64,000 nt of DNA from JBJXHN01 sp046233135 (GTDB lineage Bacteria; Pseudomonadota; Alphaproteobacteria; Rhodospirillales; Rhodospirillaceae): the NCBI GenBank assembly GCA_046233135.1, contig JBJXHN010000002.1:62001-126000 (forward strand), in the 5' to 3' direction. The position numbers and the translations under genes are program-made. Positions within the stretch are counted from its first letter, which is position 1, and every line of letters starts with the position of its first letter. The notes below the pieces were generated by a model, which was not told the origin of the DNA, did no database searches, and saw only the letters and a program-made list of their open reading frames with translations. Below, piece after piece: positions 28,756 to 38,206 of this stretch.

Positions 28756-29028
28756 ATTCCAATACTCCCGATATCTGCCCTTAGAATAAAGCGGGGCAAA
28801 TATATGTGAGATATATCATATGGTTACGCTTTTATCCGTTCTAATGAATCTTGTCGTGGACCGATTATCCCTCTAGGCTCCGGTCGAACCCAGGTGGGGA
28901 TTGCCGAGAGGGATATCCAAGCGGTAGCAGGGCACAGGTGCCCGCATCTACCGTTGTGGTCGGCGGTTCCCTTGAATCCCTAAAAGGTACCGTTCGCCAT
29001 TTGGGATACCTGCCAGAACGAGGTTGCA

Positions 29029-31818
29029 GTGACGATGAACGCCGTCGAGATCGAAGAGGCCATTTCCAAACTCGCGGAACAGCCGTTTGACGCCCAGGAT
29101 TTTCCCTTCGACTTCCTCCTCGCCTTCGGCAACAAGGAAACGACAATCAAGCGCCTGCGGAAGGGGGACTCCAACAAGTCGGATCTGGGCGGAGTCCTTC
29201 AGACCAACAACATCCACATTGCGGTCTGCGCCCCCGGCGAGGTGACCGGAACCCTGGAGGCGCTGAAGGCCAGCCCGGCAACCACGCGGGCCAAGGCGAA
29301 GTTCATCCTGGCCACCGATGGCGATACCTTCGAGGCGGAAGACTTGATCTCCAATGAGACGGTCGCTTGCGCCTATGCGGATTTTCCGAACCATTTTGGA
29401 TTCTTCCTGCCCCTGGCGGGGATCAGCACGGTCAAACAGATCCGGGACAGCGCCTTTGATATCCGGGCGACCAGTCGGCTGAACCGCCTGTATGTGGAAC
29501 TCTTGAGAGACAACCCGGATTGGGGCACCGCAGACCGCCGCCCGGACATGAACCATTTCATGGCCCGGCTGATCTTCTGCTTCTTTGCCGAGGACACGGA
29601 CATTTTCAACGGTTCCGGCCTGTTCACCGCGACCGTGGATCAGATGAGCGCCCGGGACTCCTCCAACACCCATGAGGTGATCGGCGAGATCTTCCGGGCC
29701 ATGAATACCCCGTCCACGGCGACGGCCCGCGCGGCGGCCAAGCTGCCCCGGTGGGCGGATGTCTTCCCTTACGTGAACGGCGGCCTGTTCTCGGGGGACC
29801 TGGAGGTTCCCCGCTTCAGCAAGATCGCCCGCTCCTATCTGCTGCACATCGGCGGGCTGGATTGGCAGAGGATCAACCCGGATATCTTCGGATCGATGAT
29901 CCAGGCTGTGGCGGAGGACGAAGAGCGCGGCTCTCTCGGCATGCACTACACCAGCGTCCCGAACATCCTGAAGGTGCTGAACCCCCTGTTCCTGGACGAC
30001 CTTCGGGCGCGCCTGGAGGAAGCGGGGAGCAATCCCCGCATGTTGCTGAACCTTCGAAAGCGGATGTCGCGAATCCGGGTTTTCGATCCCGCTTGTGGAT
30101 CGGGAAACTTCCTGGTCATCGCCTATAAGCAGATGCGGGAGATCGAAGCCGAAATTAACAAGCGACGCAGCGAAGACCGTCAGGCCTCGGAGATTCCGCT
30201 GACTAATTTTCGTGGGATCGAGTTGCGCAATTTTCCAGCTGAGATTGCGCGCCTTGCGCTTATTGTCGCGGAATTTCAGTGTGATTTACTCTATCGTGGG
30301 AAAAAGCTAGCGCTAGCTGAGTTCTTACCGCTGAATAAGGAAAACTGGATCACCTGCGGTAACGCCATGCGGCTCGACTGGTTGAGTGTCTGCCCTCCGA
30401 CCGGGACCGGCGTGAAACTAGTAGGCGATGATCTGTTTCGGAGACCTCTCGATCAAGCGCAGATCGACTTCGAGAATGAAGGTGGAGAAACATACATCTG
30501 CGGCAACCCCCCTTATCTCGGTTCCACATGGCAGAATGAGGAACAGAAAGCAGAGTTGGGTGCCATATTTGGGCAGCGCATCAAAAGCTGGAAGTCGCTT
30601 GATTACGTCGCAGGTTGGTTCATGAAAGCGGCAGATTACGGCACACATACTAATGCGGCGACGGCGTTCGTGTCTACCAACTCAATTTGCCAGGGCCAGC
30701 AAGTGCCGATACTTTGGCCGCTGATTTTTCAGACTAAGCATGAAATAGCTTTTGCTCATACTTCTTTCAAGTGGGCCAATCTGGCGAGCCACAATGCCGG
30801 AGTAACAGTTGCCATTATTGGAATCTCCAATCACTCTGGAAAAATAAAGAGATTATTTTCTCTCTCGGAAAATGGGCAGATGGCTGAGAAAAAAACAATA
30901 AATATCAACCCGTATTTAATTGCCGCATCGAATATTATAGTAAATAAAATTAGCAAACCCATTTCAGACATTCCAAAGATGATTTTCGGAAATAAGGTGG
31001 TGGATGGTGGGTACCTAAGAATGAGTGGAGATGCAGTTAGTCGTCTCGACCTCCCAGAAGGGGTGAGCTCAAAGTTTCTTCGCCGAATTTATGGGTCGGC
31101 AGATTTCATTCGAGGAGAACAGGTTTACTGTCTCTGGATCAACGACAAAGAGCTCGCTGAAGCGCGGGCCTATCCGTCTATTGCAGAGCGTATAGATGCT
31201 GTGAGGAAGCTTCGGCTTTCAAGTCGTGATTCTAGTGCAAAACAAATGGCAGACCGCGCCCATCAATTTAGGGAAATGAGAGAGGCAAAGAATCACACTA
31301 TTGTTTTGCCTCGAATCACATCCGAGAATAGAGAATTCCTTCCTGTGGGCTTGATAGATGAAAAAGGAGTTATTAGTAGTCAGAATTTTGGTATATTTGA
31401 TGGACCACTTTGGGTTCTCTCGGTCATTGCTTCTAAGCTGCACATTACATGGATTGGGGCTGTATGTGGCCGCACTCGAACTGACTTTGCATACTCAAAT
31501 ACGTTAGGCTGGAACACTTTTCCAATCCCAAACCTTACAGAAAAAAATGCTGCCGACCTAACCCGTTGCGCCGAAGATATTCTTCTGGTGCGCGAGGCCC
31601 ATTTCCCCGCGACCATAGCTGACCTTTACGATCCCGACACCATGCCCCCGGATCTTCGCGAGGCCCACGAGCGTAACGATGAAGTCCTCGAACGCATCTA
31701 TATCGGCCGCCGGTTCCGTAACGATACCGAGCGCCTGGAAAAACTGTTTGAGCTTTATACAAAAATGACTGCCAACGAGAGCGGCCAGAAGGCACGCAAA
31801 GGGAGGACGAAGGCATGA
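29029..31818 (+). CDS. MmeI-like adenine DNA methyltransferase without nuclease motif
   Basis: 929 residues. The middle is a class I methyltransferase with motif I DPACGSGN (353-360) and catalytic NPPY (493-496). LTNFRGIELRNFPAEIA and MHYTSVPNILKVL are hallmarks of the MmeI/type IIL family. The first 110 residues, where MmeI has its D-E-x-K nuclease, show no such pair (they read DLGGVLQTNNIHIAVCAPGE), so this copy should methylate but not cut. Residues about 500-830 are a target-recognition region of AT-rich DNA. The start shown is GTG 29029; ATG 29035 is equally possible. The stop overlaps the helicase start (ATGA). Confidence 0.85.
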   Translation: MTMNAVEIEEAISKLAEQPFDAQDFPFDFLLAFGNKETTIKRLRKGDSNKSDLGGVLQTNNIHIAVCAPGEVTGTLEALKASPATTRAKAKFILATDGDTFEAEDLISNETVACAYADFPNHFGFFLPLAGISTVKQIRDSAFDIRATSRLNRLYVELLRDNPDWGTADRRPDMNHFMARLIFCFFAEDTDIFNGSGLFTATVDQMSARDSSNTHEVIGEIFRAMNTPSTATARAAAKLPRWADVFPYVNGGLFSGDLEVPRFSKIARSYLLHIGGLDWQRINPDIFGSMIQAVAEDEERGSLGMHYTSVPNILKVLNPLFLDDLRARLEEAGSNPRMLLNLRKRMSRIRVFDPACGSGNFLVIAYKQMREIEAEINKRRSEDRQASEIPLTNFRGIELRNFPAEIARLALIVAEFQCDLLYRGKKLALAEFLPLNKENWITCGNAMRLDWLSVCPPTGTGVKLVGDDLFRRPLDQAQIDFENEGGETYICGNPPYLGSTWQNEEQKAELGAIFGQRIKSWKSLDYVAGWFMKAADYGTHTNAATAFVSTNSICQGQQVPILWPLIFQTKHEIAFAHTSFKWANLASHNAGVTVAIIGISNHSGKIKRLFSLSENGQMAEKKTININPYLIAASNIIVNKISKPISDIPKMIFGNKVVDGGYLRMSGDAVSRLDLPEGVSSKFLRRIYGSADFIRGEQVYCLWINDKELAEARAYPSIAERIDAVRKLRLSSRDSSAKQMADRAHQFREMREAKNHTIVLPRITSENREFLPVGLIDEKGVISSQNFGIFDGPLWVLSVIASKLHITWIGAVCGRTRTDFAYSNTLGWNTFPIPNLTEKNAADLTRCAEDILLVREAHFPATIADLYDPDTMPPDLREAHERNDEVLERIYIGRRFRNDTERLEKLFELYTKMTANESGQKARKGRTKA

Positions 31819-33881
31819 TCCCCGACCGGAAATCCGTCCCCTCCGTCTCGGTCACCTATGCCCGCAATGGCGCATCGGCCAAGTCCAACGTCCTGGGCAT
31901 GCGGCCCATGCAGGAACGCGCCTACGAGAAGCGCGGGGAACAGTACCTGCTGATCAAGTCCCCGCCCGCCTCGGGGAAAAGCCGTGCCCTGATGTTCATC
32001 GCCCTGGATAAGCTGCACAATCAAGGCCTGAGGAAGGCGATCATCGTCGTGCCGGAAAGGTCCATCGGCTCGAGCTTCAACGACGAACCCCTGACCAAGT
32101 TCGGATTCTGGTCGGATTGGACCGTCGTCCCTAAATGGAACCTGTGCAACGCGCCGGGGGGCGATAACGGCGGCAAGGTCGCTTCCGTCGAGGCGTTCCT
32201 GAACAGCGACGACCGGGTGCTGGTTTGCACCCACGCGACCTTTCGCTTCGCCGTGGATCGTTTTGGGGTGGAGGCTTTCGACGACTGTTTGATTGCCGTG
32301 GACGAGTTCCACCACGTCTCCGCCAATCCGGATAACAAGCTGGGACTGCACCTCAACCAGTTCATCGCTCGGGACAAGGTGCATATCGTGGCGATGACCG
32401 GATCCTACTTCCGGGGCGATGCCGAGGCCGTTTTGAGTCCGGAAGACGAAACGAAGTTCGATACCGTCACCTATACCTATTATGAACAGCTCAATGGCTA
32501 CGAGCACCTGAAGCAGCTGGATATCGGATACTTCTTTTATTCCGGGTCCTATGTTGGCGATATCCTGAAGGTGTTGAAGCCGTCTGAAAAAACCATTGTC
32601 CACATTCCGAGCGTCAACTCCCGGGAAAGCACGAAAGATAAGATCAAGGAAGTGGAGTTCATCATTGATGCCTTGGGGGATTGGCAAGGTATCGATCCCC
32701 TCACCGGCTTCCAGCTGATCAAGACAGAGGGTGGAACCGTTCTGCGGGTTGCCGATCTGGTGGATGATGATCCTGGCAAGCGGGACAGGGTTTCCGCCGC
32801 CCTGAAGGATCCCGCCCAGAAGAACAACCGGGATCACGTCGACATCATTATCGCCCTGGGTATGGCGAAGGAAGGGTTCGACTGGATCTGGTGCGAACAC
32901 GCCCTGACCGTCGGTTATCGCTCAAGCCTGACGGAGGTCGTCCAGATCATTGGTCGGGCCACCCGCGATGCCCCCGGGAAGACCCGCGCCCGGTTCACCA
33001 ATTTGATCGCTGAACCGGATGCCTCGGAAGAGACGGTGACGGAAGCGGTGAATGATACCCTGAAAGCCATCTCTGCCAGCCTTCTCATGGAGCAGGTCCT
33101 CGCGCCCCGCTTCGAGTTCAAGCCGAAGACTCCCGATAGTGGCCCGGTCGAGGGGTTTGACTATGGCGAGGGGGGCTATGATCCGGCTCAGTGCAACGTT
33201 GGCTTCAACGAGGACAGCGGCCAGTTCCAGATCGAGATCAAGGGTCTTGTCCCGCCAAAGAGTGAAGAGGCCCAGCGGATTTGCGAACAGGATCTGAACG
33301 AAGTCGTTGCGGCCTTCGTCCAGGATAAGACCGCCATCGAGAGGGGGTTGTTCGACCCGGAACTGGTGCCAGAGGAACTGACCCAGTTGCGCCTGGGCAA
33401 GATCATCAAGGATAAGTATCCGGAACTGGATGACGAAGATCAGGAGGCGGTGCGCCAACATGCCATTGCCGCCCTGACTCTGACGCAAATGGCCAAGGAA
33501 GAGGCTCTTGAACGGGGGGGAGACGACGGAGAGCGCGGACCGAACACGGCTTTTGTCCAAGGTGTTCGCAAATTCGCCATGGATGTCCGGGAACTGGACA
33601 TCGACCTGATCGACCGCATCAACCCCTTTGGGGAAGCCTACGCCATCCTCGCCAAGACGATGAGCGAGGAGAGCCTGAAACAGGTCGCCGCCGTTATCGG
33701 GGCCAAGCGGGTGAGTCTGTCGATGGAGGAAGCCCGGGATCTCGCGAAACGGGCGCTGAGGTTCAAATTGGAAAGGGGGCGACTCCCTTCGATCACCGCG
33801 ACGGATGCCTGGGAAAAACGCATGGCGGAGGGTGTCGCCTTCCTTCAGCGGATGAAGGCGGAGTCCGCCCGTGGCCAATAA
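31815..33881 (+). CDS. DEAD/DEAH-type helicase of the third system
   Basis: 688 residues. This superfamily 2 ATPase has Walker A PPASGKS (50-56), Walker B DEFHH (163-167), motif III MTGSYFRG and motif VI QIIGRATRD (377-385). The C-terminal 300 residues have no familiar domain. No nuclease motif was found. It overlaps the methyltransferase gene by 4 bases and the nuclease gene by 11 bases, which argues for a stoichiometric complex. By analogy with type I and type III enzymes it should move along DNA from the recognition site and deliver the nuclease. Confidence 0.85.
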   Translation: MIPDRKSVPSVSVTYARNGASAKSNVLGMRPMQERAYEKRGEQYLLIKSPPASGKSRALMFIALDKLHNQGLRKAIIVVPERSIGSSFNDEPLTKFGFWSDWTVVPKWNLCNAPGGDNGGKVASVEAFLNSDDRVLVCTHATFRFAVDRFGVEAFDDCLIAVDEFHHVSANPDNKLGLHLNQFIARDKVHIVAMTGSYFRGDAEAVLSPEDETKFDTVTYTYYEQLNGYEHLKQLDIGYFFYSGSYVGDILKVLKPSEKTIVHIPSVNSRESTKDKIKEVEFIIDALGDWQGIDPLTGFQLIKTEGGTVLRVADLVDDDPGKRDRVSAALKDPAQKNNRDHVDIIIALGMAKEGFDWIWCEHALTVGYRSSLTEVVQIIGRATRDAPGKTRARFTNLIAEPDASEETVTEAVNDTLKAISASLLMEQVLAPRFEFKPKTPDSGPVEGFDYGEGGYDPAQCNVGFNEDSGQFQIEIKGLVPPKSEEAQRICEQDLNEVVAAFVQDKTAIERGLFDPELVPEELTQLRLGKIIKDKYPELDDEDQEAVRQHAIAALTLTQMAKEEALERGGDDGERGPNTAFVQGVRKFAMDVRELDIDLIDRINPFGEAYAILAKTMSEESLKQVAAVIGAKRVSLSMEEARDLAKRALRFKLERGRLPSITATDAWEKRMAEGVAFLQRMKAESARGQ

Positions 33882-35064
33882 GAACTTTACCGACGAGGAT
33901 GACGCCCTTCTCTCTGAACTCGGGGTCGAGACGGAGGTCAAGAAGACTTCAGTCCGCACCCCTCGGGAAGAGCGGGTCATCGCCGGATTCGAGGAGATTC
34001 AACGGTTCGTTGAAGCCCATGGCCGGGTCCCCCGGCACGGGGAGGACCACGATATCTTCGAACGCCTTTACGCCGTGCGCCTCGATCGCCTGCGGGATCA
34101 GGAAGACTGCCGGGCTCTGCTTGAGCCCCTAGATCACCAGGGGCTTCTTTGTGGCGACGGTGACGCATCGGCGGACATCCCTGACGCGCTGGACGATGAT
34201 GAACTCCTAGCCCGCCTGGGTATCGATGAGGAGACCAACAGCCTCACGGACCTGAAGCATGTCCGGTCCGTCGCGGAAAAACGCGCCGCCGAGGAAGTCG
34301 CAAGCCGGCAGAAATGCGATGATTTCGACGTCTTCGCGCCGCTTTTCGACCGGATCCAGCAAGATCTGACGTCTGGGATGCGAGAGACCCGGAAGTTTGA
34401 GCGGAAATCCGAAATTGCCCCAGGACGCTTCTATATCCTGGGAGGGCAGAAAGCTTATGTGGCGGCCATGGACGAGCCCTTCTCCAATGAGCATGGCTAC
34501 ACCGATGCGCGGCTTCGCGTCATTTTCGACAACGGGACCGAGAGCAATATGCTGATGCGCTCCCTCCAAAGGGCTCTTCAGAGAGATCCTGCGGGGCGGC
34601 GGGTTCTGGAGGCGTCGGCTGGACCTCTCTTTGCGGACCGGAATGAGGATGGCGATGAAGCCAGCGGTGTCGTCTATGTTTTGCGGAGCAAGTCAGACCA
34701 CCCTACGGTCGCGGCTCACCGCGACGTTCTCCACAAGATTGGTGTGACCGGGGGCGATGTGGCGCGTCGTATCGTCGACGCGAAACATGATCCGACCTTT
34801 CTCATGGCGGAGGTGGAAATCGTCGCCACCTATGAACTGTTCAACATCAATCGTGTGAAGTTGGAAAACCTCATTCATCGCGTTTTCGGCGCGGCCCGGA
34901 TGGATATCGAAATATTTGATCGTTTTGGTCAGCCGGTTGTGCCTCGGGAATGGTTTCTCGTGCCCTTATTCGTGATCGATGAAGTGATCGAAAAAATCAA
35001 GGACGGTTCTATTCTGGGGTATGCTTATGATCCTAATACTGCCTCCTTAGAGGAAAGAAAATAG
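33871..35064 (+). CDS. GIY-YIG nuclease (T5orf172 type) of the third system
   Basis: 397 residues. The C-terminal GIY-YIG domain (about 265-375) reads GVVYVLRS, then KIGVTGGDVARRI, then LENLIHRVF with the catalytic Glu at 332. This is the T5orf172 branch. The N-terminal 180 residues are charged and helical, probably for contact with the helicase. The start is GTG, overlapping the helicase stop. It is the only recognisable nuclease of this operon, so it presumably does the cutting that the MmeI-like protein has lost. Its length is well above a stand-alone GIY-YIG domain of about 100 residues. Confidence 0.82.
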   Translation: MANKNFTDEDDALLSELGVETEVKKTSVRTPREERVIAGFEEIQRFVEAHGRVPRHGEDHDIFERLYAVRLDRLRDQEDCRALLEPLDHQGLLCGDGDASADIPDALDDDELLARLGIDEETNSLTDLKHVRSVAEKRAAEEVASRQKCDDFDVFAPLFDRIQQDLTSGMRETRKFERKSEIAPGRFYILGGQKAYVAAMDEPFSNEHGYTDARLRVIFDNGTESNMLMRSLQRALQRDPAGRRVLEASAGPLFADRNEDGDEASGVVYVLRSKSDHPTVAAHRDVLHKIGVTGGDVARRIVDAKHDPTFLMAEVEIVATYELFNINRVKLENLIHRVFGAARMDIEIFDRFGQPVVPREWFLVPLFVIDEVIEKIKDGSILGYAYDPNTASLEERK

Positions 35065-35098
35065 ATTTTGATTGGGCGGACATTTTTCTGATCACTAG

Positions 35099-35503
35099 CT
35101 ACTCCCGCTCGCGGTCCTGGTCGCGCTCCTCGGCGCGGCTGCGGGACAGGGCCATGGTGCGTTGCGCCTTCAGCGCTTCGCGGTAGTCCTCGGGGGAAAT
35201 CAGGCCTTTGTCGCGGCCATCCTGGAGGTCCTTTTCCGAAAGCTTGGCCAGCAGATCCACGACGGATTGCGCCGTTACTTGTTCCGCCTTTTCAATCTCG
35301 GCCACGGTGCCCCGGCGGGAGAAGATTGCCTCCAGCTTTTCGTTGTCCTGTGCGGCCTCACTGATCTCGCGCCGTGTGTCGGATAGGTCGCGGGCCATTT
35401 CCAGAATCTCCCCCAGCAAGGCCACCCGGCCCATGGAATCCGAGAGGTGGGGATAGGTGCGGGTGATCCAGGCGTCGGTCATCGGCAGGTCCTCGATGGT
35501 CAT
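35099..35503 (-). CDS. Hypothetical charged helical protein
   Basis: 134 residues, family not recognised. It starts MTIEDLPMTDAW and is almost all helix, with likely coiled coil in the middle (EAAQDNEKLEAIFSRRG) and a heptad-like tail rich in Arg/Glu (SRSRAEERDQDRE). Its start lies 75 bases past the stop of the decayed methyltransferase, so the two were probably in one operon of a prophage-like module. It may be a DNA-binding or scaffolding protein; nothing firmer can be said. Confidence 0.6.
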   Translation of the reverse strand: MTIEDLPMTDAWITRTYPHLSDSMGRVALLGEILEMARDLSDTRREISEAAQDNEKLEAIFSRRGTVAEIEKAEQVTAQSVVDLLAKLSEKDLQDGRDKGLISPEDYREALKAQRTMALSRSRAEERDQDRERE

Positions 35504-35577
35504 GGGGCGAGCATAGCGCGCTCCCGCGTCGCGGGAGGACCCGCATTCCGATTCCCTTTGGAATGTGGGGTGGCGGT

Positions 35578-36058
35578 TTATGCCGCCAGCCGTTTCCGCG
35601 CGGCTTCGGCGTAGACCGGGGAAAGCTCGACGGGTTTCTGGGTCGGATGCAGCCGGTTGCCGGTATAGGTCCCGGTCAGGACATCGGGAAGCGGACGGCT
35701 TGGCCCAGACGAAGTGACCCGCCACCCGGAATCCGGCTTGCTTCCAGGCAGTATAGAAAGCATCGGTTTCAAGCCAACCACAGAACGAAACACAAAATGC
35801 GTTGTTCTTCAGAACCCGGAACATCTCGCGGCTGCTGTCGAAGAGCCAGCGGGTATCCCTGGAATCATCATTGGCGATACTGCGGCCATCCCGGTCCCGG
35901 TAGGAGACCAAAAAGGGCGGATCGGTCACGATCAGGTCCACGCAGCCGGCCGGCATGGCTCGCATGGTGTCCAGGCTGTTGCCCTGGATGATGGCATTCG
36001 CCAGGGGCTTCGTGGCGGGACTCTGTTGGGTCCGGGGTGAAAGTGTCAGTGTTTGCAT
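35578..36058 (-). pseudogene. Decayed adenine-specific DNA methyltransferase
   Basis: The 5' part (start MQTLTLSP at 36058) is a good beta-class methylase N-terminus with TDPPF and SFCGWLETDAFYTAWK up to HFVWAKPS. There the frame shifts near 35692, and the continuation lies in another frame: PLPDVLTGTYTGNRLHPTQKP, then VYAEAARKRLAA and a stop at 35578. Compared with the usual family order, the segment between HFVW and PLPDV is missing. The block between HPTQKP and VYAEA that normally carries motif I (FxGxG) is also gone. The gene cannot make an active enzyme. Confidence 0.8.
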
Positions 36059-36567
36059 GGGAATGGGGGTTAAATGCGAACACCCCGGAACCGGCACCCC
36101 GCGAAAGCCACGCCGCCAAGGAGGAACCCGCAGGGGCAAATCCTTTACGAGCGTGGCGCGGGGTGCTTTCCTGCGGGCGCTTCGTGTGGACCCCATGGTT
36201 TACAACCAAACAGAGAGTTTCGGCTGAGGGGTCACCTGTCATTGAAGGCCGGTGCGGCTTCCGATAAAAGGGAACGGCAAGGGTGGATTTGCCCTCTATA
36301 GTAGATTTTGATTGCTTTTCAATACCACTGCGGATTTTGAAGTCTGAAGCCTTTCTGGCTGCAAAAAGTGGGATAGGCATCCAAGGGGCGCTCCTCATCC
36401 TGGGGCCAATGGCGCGATGCCATGGGGCCAGACTTTAGAGACCCGGGGGCGGCGGGGGGACCTTTGTCTCCCAACTATCCCTTGCCATCTCCCGCTGTCC
36501 GAGGCGAAATCCTCTGCCGCTGCCCATTCCGATTCCCCACGACCAAGCCGCAAGGACCCAGCCCGCG
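36059..36567. other. Gap with Ash/Icd-like leader sequence
   Basis: No intact gene. On the minus strand, around 36188-36040, a frame reads TKRPQESTPRHARKGFAPAG and then SLAAWLSRGAGSG, typical of Ash/Icd-like leader proteins of P4-type phages, and runs into the start of the decayed methylase. To the right, 36290-36567 changes to host-like sequence and should hold the promoter of the next gene. No second copy of the tRNA-Ser 3' end was seen here. Confidence 0.5.
36117..36146. repeat. Long-range direct repeat, right copy
   Basis: Matches 7818-7847: 23 identical bases, one mismatch, then six more identical bases. CCGGAACCGGCACCCC just upstream (36085-36100) also has a relative (CCGGGACCGGCACCCC) close to the left copy, but in a different order, so the two regions share pieces rather than being a simple duplication. 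Confidence 0.75.
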
Positions 36568-38067
36568 ATGGATCTGTTCGAACGAATTCTGTTTTTCCTT
36601 CAGTTGCTCTTTGTCTTCACGGTGGGAATCGTGGCAGCCGTCGGGGTGATTCTCTTCTTTATCGACCGCTACGAAAGCACCGATGCCATCCGGCGCAACT
36701 ATCCCCTGCTGGGGCGGTTCCGGGCGCTGTTCTCCAAGCTTGGCGAGTTCTTCCGGCAGTACTTTTTTGCCATGGACCGCGAGGAATATCCCTTCAATCG
36801 GGCACAGCGCGACTGGGTCGCCCATGCTTCGGATGACCGCATCTCGAACATGGTCGCCTTCGGCTCCACCCGGAATATCGAGATCCCGGGTACCGCCATC
36901 TTCGCCAATTCCGCCTTCCCGCCGCTTGACGAGGAAGCCTCTGCCGCGGCACCGCTGGTCATCGGGCCGCAGGCGCGGGTACCCTATTTCGCACCATCCA
37001 TCTTCAACATCTCGGGCATGAGCTATGGCGCCATCTCCAAACCCGCCGTGCGGGCGCTGGCCCATGGCGCCAAGAAGGCCGGGATCTGGATGAACACCGG
37101 CGAAGGCGGCCTCAGCCCCTATCACTTGGAAGGGGGCTGCGACATCGTCTTCCAGATCGGCACCGCCAAGTACGGCGTGCGCGACGAACACGGCAATCTT
37201 GACGACGACAAGCTGCGCACGATCGCCGGCCATGATCAGGTGCGGATGTTCGAAATCAAGCTCAGCCAGGGCGCCAAACCCGGCAAGGGCGGGATCCTGC
37301 CCGGCGACAAGATCACCCCGGAAATCGCCGAAATTCGCGGCATCCCCATGGGGTACGACAGCTACTCGCCCAACCGCCATGCGGAAGTGCACGACTGGGA
37401 CGAATTGATCGACTTCATCGTCCGGGTGCGCGCGGTGACGGGAAAGCCGACCGGGGTGAAGATGTGCATCGGCACCGCCGACGGCATCCGCCCATTCTTC
37501 AACGCCATCCTCAAGCGCGGCATGGAGTGCGCCCCGGACTTCATCACCATCGACGGCGGCGAGGGCGGGACCGGTGCCGCCCCCGCCCCGCTGATCGATC
37601 TGGTGGGCATGCCCATCCGCGAAGCCCTGCCCCGGATGGCCGATATCCGCGCCGAATACGGTCTGAAGGAGCGGATTCGCCTGATCGCCAGCGCCAAGCT
37701 GATCACGCCGGCCGATGTGGCCTGGGCGCTGTGCGCCGGTGCGGATTTCGTGACCTCGGCGCGCGGGTTCATGTTCTCGCTGGGCTGCATTCAGGCGCTG
37801 AAGTGCAACAAGAATACCTGCCCCACCGGCATCACCACCCATCGCAAGGAGCTGCAACGCGGGCTGGTGGTCGAACACAAGATCGACCGGGTGGCCACCT
37901 ATGCCCGGGTCATCACCCACGAAGTCGAAATCATCGCCCATTCCTGCGGCGTCTCCGACCCGCGCCTGCTCAGCCGGGGCCATGTGCGGATCGTGCAGCC
38001 GAACGGGCGGTCGAAGCGCATGGACGTGCTGTTCCCCGAACCCGACCCGGCGATCAGCGCCCCCTGA
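36568..38067 (+). CDS. Membrane-anchored FMN-binding glutamate synthase-like protein
   Basis: 499 residues. One N-terminal transmembrane helix (LFFLQLLFVFTVGIVAAVGV, about 8-32) is followed by the FMN-binding alpha/beta barrel domain of glutamate synthase: SGMSYGAISKPAVRALAHGA, NTGEGGLS, ITIDGGEGGTGAAP and the iron-sulphur region CNKNTCPTGI. The amidotransferase domain of true GltB is absent. Such short proteins are common in Proteobacteria and their substrate is not settled. This is the first clearly core gene right of the island and lies alone before the polyphosphate kinase gene. Confidence 0.85.
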   Translation: MDLFERILFFLQLLFVFTVGIVAAVGVILFFIDRYESTDAIRRNYPLLGRFRALFSKLGEFFRQYFFAMDREEYPFNRAQRDWVAHASDDRISNMVAFGSTRNIEIPGTAIFANSAFPPLDEEASAAAPLVIGPQARVPYFAPSIFNISGMSYGAISKPAVRALAHGAKKAGIWMNTGEGGLSPYHLEGGCDIVFQIGTAKYGVRDEHGNLDDDKLRTIAGHDQVRMFEIKLSQGAKPGKGGILPGDKITPEIAEIRGIPMGYDSYSPNRHAEVHDWDELIDFIVRVRAVTGKPTGVKMCIGTADGIRPFFNAILKRGMECAPDFITIDGGEGGTGAAPAPLIDLVGMPIREALPRMADIRAEYGLKERIRLIASAKLITPADVAWALCAGADFVTSARGFMFSLGCIQALKCNKNTCPTGITTHRKELQRGLVVEHKIDRVATYARVITHEVEIIAHSCGVSDPRLLSRGHVRIVQPNGRSKRMDVLFPEPDPAISAP

Positions 38068-38206
38068 CCGGACAGGCCGGCGCGCGCCTTCCATGCCGCC
38101 GGGGGCAAGGTCATCAATCCGTCACGCGCCTGTGGCATCAGCTTTCTGTAGAAACCGGGAACGCCCCGCATGCCATCGGCAGCGGCAGCCCTAACGGAGA
38201 AAGAGT

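Noticed and set aside
34900..36600. Right attachment site of the island
   Set aside because: No copy of the tRNA-Ser 3' end was found by reading this stretch, so no site is reported and the right boundary stays uncertain.
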